Below are positions 60,276-64,000 of a stretch of 64,000 nt of DNA, piece after piece. The position numbers were made by a program, and so were the translations under genes. Within the stretch, counting starts at the first letter, position 1. Each line of letters begins with the position of its first letter. The DNA is from CAWUKT01 sp964352215 (GTDB lineage: Bacteria > Bacteroidota > Bacteroidia > J057 > JADKCL01). The stretch is taken from the NCBI GenBank assembly GCA_964352215.1, contig CAYGRE010000013.1, positions 1-64,000 of the forward strand, read 5' to 3'. The notes below the pieces were generated by a model. The model was given only the letters and a program-made list of their open reading frames with translations, searched no databases and had not been told where the DNA came from.

Positions 60276-61427
60276 ATGAATATAGGTATTGTCTGTTACC
60301 CCACTTATGGAGGAAGCGGTGTAATCGCTACCGAACTTGGAAAGTCCCTTGCTCAGCGAGGGCACATGATTCACTTTATCACTTACAGCCGTCCCATTCG
60401 CCTGCCATCCTTCACCCAAAATGTCAATTTCCACGCGGTTCAGGTTCAGGATTACCCCCTTTTTGACTATCCGCCCTACGAGTCTGCATTGGCCTCTACC
60501 ATGACCGATGTAGCCCTGTACCACGACATCGACCTGTTTCATGTACATTATGCCATTCCCCATGCTTCAGCAGGTGTGATGGCCAGAGAAATGCTCAAAG
60601 ATCTTGGTCGATACGTTCCCGTTGTGACCACCTTGCATGGTACGGACATTACTTTGGTAGGAAAGAACAAGAGTATGGAGCCAGTGGTGACCTATGCCAT
60701 CAATCACAGCGATGGCATTACAGCGGTCTCAGACTACCTCCGCCAAGCCACCTTCGATGCCTTTAAGATCAATAAAGAGATCGAAGTGATTCCCAACTTT
60801 GTGGATACCGAGCGGTTTTCGCGGCAGGACAAAGAGCACTTCAGAAAGATAGTGGCCCAAAACGACGAGAAGATCGTGCTTCACACCTCAAATTTCCGCA
60901 AGGTAAAGCGTGTAGAAGATGTGATCCGTTCGTTTATGCATATTCGGAAGGAAGTCAATGCGAAGCTGCTCATGATCGGGGATGGTCCTGAGCGTGCGAA
61001 AGCAGAGGCGACCTGTAGAGAACTCGATCTATGTGACAGCATTGTCTTCCTCGGCAATCAGAACCCGGTGGAAGAATTGTACTCCATTGGCGACCTTTTC
61101 CTGATGCCCTCTGCTTCAGAAAGCTTTGGCTTGTCAGCGCTGGAAGCGATGGCTTGTGGCGTACCAGTCATCTCTTCCAATGCCGGAGGACTTCCCGAAA
61201 TCAACAAAAACGGAATCACTGGATATACCTGTGACATCGGAGACGTCGCGTGTATGGGACAGCATGCAGTACATGTGCTTAAAGACACGCAACGTTGGAA
61301 TGAATTTTCCCGTAATGCTAGAGAAACGGCGATGAAATATTCTTTGGATGCGATAATACCGTTCTACGAGAAGTATTACCAGCGCATCCTTGATGAAAGC
61401 AGGAGCCACGAACCGCTTCTTCCATGA
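60276..61427 (+). CDS. bshA: N-acetyl-alpha-D-glucosaminyl L-malate synthase
   Basis: The 383-residue GT4 glycosyltransferase begins M-N-I-G-I-V-C-Y-P-T-Y-G-G-S-G-V-I-A-T-E-L-G, a BshA hallmark, with H-V-H-Y-A-I-P-H-A and L-H-G-T-D-I-T-L-V-G in the middle and E-S-F-G-L-S-A-L-E-A-M-A-C-G-V-P-V for UDP-sugar binding. It makes GlcNAc-malate, the first step of bacillithiol synthesis, which many Bacteroidota use in place of glutathione. The ATGA overlap couples it to the next gene. Confidence 0.92.
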   Translation: MNIGIVCYPTYGGSGVIATELGKSLAQRGHMIHFITYSRPIRLPSFTQNVNFHAVQVQDYPLFDYPPYESALASTMTDVALYHDIDLFHVHYAIPHASAGVMAREMLKDLGRYVPVVTTLHGTDITLVGKNKSMEPVVTYAINHSDGITAVSDYLRQATFDAFKINKEIEVIPNFVDTERFSRQDKEHFRKIVAQNDEKIVLHTSNFRKVKRVEDVIRSFMHIRKEVNAKLLMIGDGPERAKAEATCRELDLCDSIVFLGNQNPVEELYSIGDLFLMPSASESFGLSALEAMACGVPVISSNAGGLPEINKNGITGYTCDIGDVACMGQHAVHVLKDTQRWNEFSRNARETAMKYSLDAIIPFYEKYYQRILDESRSHEPLLP

Positions 61428-61732
61428 TTATTCTGAAATTCATAGCGGCAGTCATCATCTTCATGTTCTGCCTTTCCATATTCTTTCGGCTTTTTGGAAA
61501 GCCGATCATGCGCTATCTGGTGAAAGTCCTGGCCAAGCGGGCACAGGCCGATCTGGACAAGAGATCGCGGAATTACGACCAGTTTGTGGATGGCCACAGC
61601 CCCTTTGAAGACAGTATCTATGTCGATGACGATGTAAAGGTCTCGGTCAAGCGAGGACAAAAGGACAAAGAGGAAAAGCCGGAGTTGGATCCCAGTATGA
61701 TCGAAACAGTTGACTACGAAGATATAGATTAG
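61424..61732 (+). CDS. DUF4834 family small membrane protein
   Basis: The 102-residue product has an N-terminal membrane anchor (M-I-I-L-K-F-I-A-A-V-I-I-F-M-F-C-L) and an Asp/Glu/Lys-rich tail with D-D-D-V-K-V-S-V-K-R. DUF4834 proteins are small Bacteroidota-specific membrane proteins often next to bshA. Its start overlaps the bshA stop by four bases. Role unknown. Confidence 0.75.
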   Translation: MIILKFIAAVIIFMFCLSIFFRLFGKPIMRYLVKVLAKRAQADLDKRSRNYDQFVDGHSPFEDSIYVDDDVKVSVKRGQKDKEEKPELDPSMIETVDYEDID

Positions 61733-61735
61733 CCT

Positions 61736-62698
61736 TCAGGTCCAGAAAATTTCCACTTTCGGATACCGTTTCTCAAAAGCTTTGAGTTCTTCTTTGGGGA
61801 CAGCTGTGCTCCCCAAACCCAATTTTTTCAAATAGGGAAAAGCCTCCAGCCCTTTCAGGCTCCGGATAGGATTGTCCGACAGGTCCATACTGACCAATGA
61901 ATTGCCGGCAACCTCAGGAACTTCCTTGAGTCCCAGTTTTCGCAATTCTATTTCCTCCAGCCCCTCCAGTTTATCCAGTCCTTTCAGCCGCTTCACCTGC
62001 GATCCTCCTTTGATACTTAGCTGCTTTAAGCCTTTGAGATACGGGAAATAAACGATTTCTCCCATTCTCTTTGCGTGGAGCCTGAGCGACTTCAGGGATT
62101 TGCTTTGGTTGAGCGGTGCGAGGACCAATGGATTGGCCGGACTTGCAGTTAACATCTGCAGTTGTGCAAGCTCCTGTACAGGTTCCCAATCAGAGATGTA
62201 ACAATTGGAGAGGTACAATTCTTCAAGTTTTTCACATTGGATCAGCATGCGCAAATCCTTCAGAGGGCGATTTCCCGAAGCGGTCAGGACCCGGAGCCTG
62301 GGCAATTCCGGCAAGTGGTCAAGGCTAGGGAGTTGATTGAAGGAGATGTGCAGTTCCTTGAGCGTTGGCATGGGAAGTAAACCGTTCAGGCTTTGCAATT
62401 CATTCAGGGAAAGGTCCAGGAATTGCAATTTTTCCAATACAGGGAAACCCTTGAGATCTTGAAGGTGGTTTTGACTCAGGTTAAGGCGTATCAGGTTTTG
62501 AAGCGTGGGGAGTCCCTGCAAGCTTGCCAGTTCATGCATGGAAATGGACAACTCCTCCAGATCGGGAAAGGCCTCCAAACCGGCGATTGCATCAAACCGG
62601 GGTTCATGGTCCTCTTTGATCAGGGCATGGTCAAGACAGAGGTCAATCACCCCTTCACCGGGGTTATTACCTAGCAGATTGGACAGGAATTTTTCCAC
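61736..62698 (-). CDS. Cytoplasmic leucine-rich-repeat protein
   Basis: The 320-residue protein has no signal peptide. From about residue 45 it contains some ten LRR units of 21-23 residues with the L-x-x-L-x-L-S-x-N-x-L-x-x-L-x-x-L pattern, for example L-Q-F-L-D-L-S-L-N-E-L-Q and V-S-M-D-L-S-D-N-P-I-R. An N-terminal 45-residue cap contains no LRR. The gene ends only three bases from the bshA/DUF4834 transcript on the other strand, so the two are convergent. It probably mediates protein contacts; target unknown. Confidence 0.85.
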   Translation of the reverse strand: MEKFLSNLLGNNPGEGVIDLCLDHALIKEDHEPRFDAIAGLEAFPDLEELSISMHELASLQGLPTLQNLIRLNLSQNHLQDLKGFPVLEKLQFLDLSLNELQSLNGLLPMPTLKELHISFNQLPSLDHLPELPRLRVLTASGNRPLKDLRMLIQCEKLEELYLSNCYISDWEPVQELAQLQMLTASPANPLVLAPLNQSKSLKSLRLHAKRMGEIVYFPYLKGLKQLSIKGGSQVKRLKGLDKLEGLEEIELRKLGLKEVPEVAGNSLVSMDLSDNPIRSLKGLEAFPYLKKLGLGSTAVPKEELKAFEKRYPKVEIFWT

Positions 62699-62754
62699 AA
62701 AACCAATTTGGGGCTTTCCAACTGAATTGGCAAAAAATCAAGTATCTTCGTACG

Positions 62755-63486
62755 ATGATCTCTCCTGAAAAAGACACTCTCGCGGGTGGACCGCCCTCCA
62801 TTCCACCAGAAAGCGTGCCTCTGATCAAGGCACGGGGAATCCAGAAGTGGTATGGTAATCTGCATGTACTTAAAGGAGTAGACCTCGATTTGTTTCCGGG
62901 GGAAATCGTAAGTCTGGTAGGCGCATCAGGAGCCGGAAAGAGTACATTGCTCCAAATCCTGGGGACCTTAGATGCCCCGAGCCAGGGCCAGGTTTTTTTC
63001 GAAGGAAATCCAATCCTGACCCTGAAGTCATCCGAAAAGGCCCGCTTCCGAAACGAAAAGCTGGGATTTGTTTTTCAGTTCCACCATCTATTGCCTGAAT
63101 TCAACGCCAAGGAAAATGTAGCACTTCCCAGTTACATCTCAGGGAAAGACAAGGATTCAAGCGATAAACGCGCAATGGAGTTGCTGAACTACCTTGGTCT
63201 GGGAGATCGCTGGAACCATAAGCCCGGTGCTTTGTCAGGTGGGGAACAGCAACGGGTTGCCGTTGCACGTGCCCTGATCAATCAACCGCGGCTGATCCTG
63301 GCCGATGAACCCACCGGAAACCTGGACTCTGCCAATTCCGAACGACTATACGATCTCTTTACCCAGTTGGCCAAAGATTTCCAGGTCGCATTTCTGATCA
63401 CTACCCACAACGAAGCCCTCGCCAGAGCCGCTGACCGTTGCCTTCGTATGAAAGATGGGATCGTAGTTGGGGAGGTTAAAGGGTAG
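62755..63486 (+). CDS. lolD: ABC transporter ATPase, LolD type
   Basis: The 243-residue protein has Walker A (G-A-S-G-A-G-K-S-T), the Q loop F-Q-F-H-H-L-L-P-E-F, the signature L-S-G-G-E-Q-Q-R and Walker B (L-I-L-A-D-E-P-T-G-N-L-D), and a preceding 20-residue N-terminal extension. H-L-L-P-E-F-N-A fits LolD, the ATPase for releasing lipoproteins to the outer membrane, though a general MacB-type ATPase is possible. It is divergent from the LRR gene, and recQ follows five bases later. Confidence 0.85.
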   Translation: MISPEKDTLAGGPPSIPPESVPLIKARGIQKWYGNLHVLKGVDLDLFPGEIVSLVGASGAGKSTLLQILGTLDAPSQGQVFFEGNPILTLKSSEKARFRNEKLGFVFQFHHLLPEFNAKENVALPSYISGKDKDSSDKRAMELLNYLGLGDRWNHKPGALSGGEQQRVAVARALINQPRLILADEPTGNLDSANSERLYDLFTQLAKDFQVAFLITTHNEALARAADRCLRMKDGIVVGEVKG

Positions 63487-63491
63487 AGGTC

Positions 63492-64000
63492 ATGCCTGCA
63501 CCGATTGAAATCCTGCGTAGTTACTGGGGGTATCGCCAGTTCCGACCTTTACAGGAAGAAATCATCCAATCCGTAATTTCCGGAGAAGACACATTTGCCT
63601 TGCTGCCAACCGGGGGAGGTAAGTCGGTTTGCTTCCAGGTTCCTGGTCTCGCATTGGGAGGGATGACGCTGGTGATCTCCCCTTTGATTGCCTTGATGCA
63701 GGACCAGGTCCGAACCCTCCGGGAACTCGGTATTTCCGCTACCTATATCAATTCCAGTCTTTCCCAATGGGAGATTGACCGAAAATTGCAGATGGCTATG
63801 GATGGGGAGTTCAGGTTCCTTTACCTCGCCCCTGAACGCTTGAATACCCAAATTTTCAAAGCCAGACTGGGACGCATGGATGTGCGGTTGATCGCCGTCG
63901 ATGAGGCCCATTGCATCAGTCAATGGGGATACGATTTCCGGCCCTCTTATCTGAAAATCATTGAGCTTCGTGAACGCCTTCCCGGGGTTCCAGTAGTAGC
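63492..64000 (+). CDS. recQ: ATP-dependent DNA helicase RecQ (5' part)
   Basis: From the ATG at 63492 the frame is open to the window edge (169 codons). The sequence has W-G-Y-R-Q-F-R-P-L-Q-E-E-I-I motif 0, L-L-P-T-G-G-G-K-S-V Walker A, I-S-P-L-I-A-L-M-Q-D-Q-V and the D-E-A-H box (V-D-E-A-H-C-I-S-Q-W-G). It is a RecQ-type DNA helicase missing its C-terminal part in this window. Confidence 0.95.
   Translation, partial: MPAPIEILRSYWGYRQFRPLQEEIIQSVISGEDTFALLPTGGGKSVCFQVPGLALGGMTLVISPLIALMQDQVRTLRELGISATYINSSLSQWEIDRKLQMAMDGEFRFLYLAPERLNTQIFKARLGRMDVRLIAVDEAHCISQWGYDFRPSYLKIIELRERLPGVPVV

Overview
The window looks like chromosome of a marine-type Bacteroidota bacterium of the Saprospiria (Lewinella / Saprospira / Phaeodactylibacter relatives). 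The signs are type IX secretion C-terminal sorting domains on at least five secreted proteins, Bacteroidota promoter elements (TTG about 19-21 bases upstream of TAnnTTTG), very large repeat-built surface proteins, bacillithiol synthesis (bshA) and a carotenoid operon whose gene set fits saproxanthin. No rRNA, tRNA, CRISPR array, insertion sequence or prophage was seen. There is one 100-base N gap (10423-10522), inside a tandem repeat.

Layout. 1-10.1 kb: a truncated helical protein, a membrane protein, a Uma2-type nuclease, a fused Kelch-sodium/solute symporter with coding tandem repeats, several envelope proteins, remnants of a RelE/ParE toxin and a ParD antitoxin, and an HTH/coiled-coil gene overlapping an aspartic-protease-like protein whose catalytic Asp residues are His. 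10.1-10.9 kb: a non-coding 22-bp minisatellite. 10.9-20.3 kb: a membrane pentapeptide-repeat protein, two lipoproteins, a secreted protein, a seven-repeat beta-propeller with T9SS tail and a NagZ-like glycosidase fused to a serine hydrolase. 20.4-27.5 kb: housekeeping genes rpsF-rpsR-rplI, an FtsX-type permease, gyrA, a TPR protein and a small secreted protein. 27.8-39.9 kb: an arylsulfotransferase-like T9SS cargo, a Wzi-like outer membrane protein and two giant adjacent T9SS cargos (1069 and 1631 aa) that share a block-duplicated cassette of six PKD/Ig-like repeats.

40.0-43.3 kb: an operon led by a TetR regulator followed by paaABCD, the phenylacetyl-CoA epoxidase, without the reductase gene paaE. 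A palindromic operator sits at its promoter. 43.5-53.7 kb: a solitary nuoN, CCA-adding enzyme, NAD(P)HX epimerase (nnrE), the rRNA methyltransferase rlmD, and several envelope proteins including a cupredoxin and a TlpA-like lipoprotein with altered active-site residues.

53.8-60.2 kb: the tightly packed operon crtI-crtB-idi-crtD-cruF-crtZ-crtYcd. Together these could turn GGPP into lycopene, cyclise and 3-hydroxylate one end, and hydrate and 3,4-desaturate the other, giving saproxanthin; crtE and the ketolase crtW are absent here. 60.3-64.0 kb: bshA with a DUF4834 membrane protein, a leucine-rich-repeat protein, a lolD ABC ATPase and the start of recQ, cut by the window end.

Assignments come from reading translated motifs only; no database search was run.
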